From: Desulfobulbus sp.
GTDB taxonomy: Bacteria; Desulfobacterota; Desulfobulbia; Desulfobulbales; Desulfobulbaceae
Assembly (NCBI GenBank): GCA_028684915.1
Contig: JAQUEZ010000330.1
Location: 1 to 6,080, forward strand
Length of the DNA: 6,080 nucleotides
Direction of reading: 5' to 3'
Shown piece after piece: positions 5,353 to 6,080 of the stretch. Positions within the stretch are counted from its first letter, which is position 1. Each line of letters opens with the position of its first letter. The position numbers and the translations under genes were made by a program. The notes below the pieces were generated by a model. That model was given only the letters and a program-made list of their open reading frames with translations, was not told the origin of the DNA and searched no databases.

Positions 5353-6080
5353 CTATTTGACAAACGTGCCGTTGTTGTATTCCTCAAAAGCGACACGCAA
5401 CTCCTCCTGTGTATTCATGACGATCGGTCCGTACCAGGCCACCGGCTCATTGAGCGGTTTTCCTGAAACGAGCAGAAAGCGAACAGGCTGTTCAGTCGTT
5501 CTCACTTGTACCGTGTCGCCACTCCGTTCAAACAGCACCACTGTCTCACGCTCACAGATACATCGGCGCTCCACGTCAGTCCAGCCATGGCCCACCACTT
5601 CATACGCGTAGGCATCACGGCAGTCGTCAAAATAGCTTGCACCTTCGAGCACATACACAAAAAGAGTATGATCGATTGGTGATGTATGGAAGAAGACCGT
5701 CCCTGGCGGCACGGTGACATCAAGCATTGCCGGTTCGATGACAATATCACGCACCGGCCCTAGCACACCGGCGACCTCACCGGCCACCACCTTGACCTGT
5801 ACCCCGTTTTCCAAGGCAACTTCCGGTATGTCAGTTGCCTTGACCTCCCGGTACCGGGGCGACATCATCTTTTGGCTGGCCGGAAGATTGGCCCAGAATT
5901 GGAACCCCCACATAGTGCCCGTAGGGCTTTCTTTGGGCATTTCCTGATGGATGATGCCACTGCCGGCGGTCATCCACTGTACGTCCCCGGCGCCGATGAC
6001 GCCCGCATTGCCCATACTGTCTCCATGCTCGACCAGCCCCTCCAGCACATAGGTGATTGTCTCAATACCTCTGTGCGGAT
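5353..6080 (-). CDS. Pirin-family protein (cupin), 5' partial
   Basis: A pirin-family, metal-binding double cupin protein. Bacterial relatives such as E. coli YhhW can oxidise quercetin, while others interact with enzymes or regulators; the role here is not known. About 242 codons are visible and the frame runs off the right edge. The first visible residues, PHRGIETITYVLEG, match the pirin PHPHRGxETVTYVLEG, so the GTG at 6048 is internal and some 45 residues are missing. The metal-site pieces PHRG and the HQE of GSGIIHQEMP are present, as are GDVQWMTAG and the C-terminal KPLNEPVAWYGPIVMNT. The frame is intact to TAG (complement of 5353-5355). It is on the same strand as the GNAT-nitrilase gene but 593 bases upstream of it. 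A small unrecognised frame begins 36 bases after its stop. The family call is firm. Confidence 0.93.
   Translation of the reverse strand, partial: PHRGIETITYVLEGLVEHGDSMGNAGVIGAGDVQWMTAGSGIIHQEMPKESPTGTMWGFQFWANLPASQKMMSPRYREVKATDIPEVALENGVQVKVVAGEVAGVLGPVRDIVIEPAMLDVTVPPGTVFFHTSPIDHTLFVYVLEGASYFDDCRDAYAYEVVGHGWTDVERRCICERETVVLFERSGDTVQVRTTEQPVRFLLVSGKPLNEPVAWYGPIVMNTQEELRVAFEEYNNGTFVK

Noticed and set aside
1..6080. CRISPR array, tRNA, rRNA or integrase attachment site
   Set aside because: No regularly spaced direct repeats, no cloverleaf or T-loop signature, and no integrase gene was seen on either strand.

Overview
This is a bacterial window with no single dominant system. Four well-supported protein genes are separated by long stretches of decayed genes and repeat-like scars. 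The organism is probably a Gram-negative proteobacterium or Desulfobacterota. The basis is the mix of a YeeE/YedE-type sulfur transporter half, a PsiE-family membrane protein, a pirin, a GNAT-nitrilase fusion and a periplasmic SH3-like protein. I cannot place it more precisely.

Left part (1-1580), mostly + strand: the 3' end of a YeeE/YedE membrane protein. It is followed by a probable minus-strand remnant of an IS1595-family transposase and a frameshifted C-terminal remnant of a cation-transporting P-type ATPase. The stop of that remnant overlaps the start of an intact PsiE-family gene (ATGA). A hairpin with a T-run lies just after the PsiE-like gene.

Middle (1580-3187): about 480 bases without a convincing gene, holding two short inverted motifs of the kind often seen around REP/IS200-like repeats. 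Next come a secreted SH3-like protein and a one-TM small protein that appears truncated at a second repeat-like hairpin. After these lie C-terminal debris of an unidentified protein and short broken reading frames. Codons here are visibly richer in G+C than in the flanks, which suggests a different origin.

Right part (3188-6080), minus strand: a complete 523-residue GNAT acetyltransferase/carbon-nitrogen hydrolase fusion (YhcX-like) with an intact Glu-Lys-Cys triad and a plausible promoter. An AT-rich gap of about 590 bases follows, containing two unexplained short reading frames on opposite strands. Last is a pirin-family gene cut by the window edge.

The genes do not form an obvious pathway. 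The YeeE/YedE, PsiE-like, GNAT-nitrilase and pirin genes look functional. The rest reads as accessory DNA eroded by insertion, deletion and frameshift. I found no CRISPR array, tRNA, rRNA or convincing new defence or mobile system.
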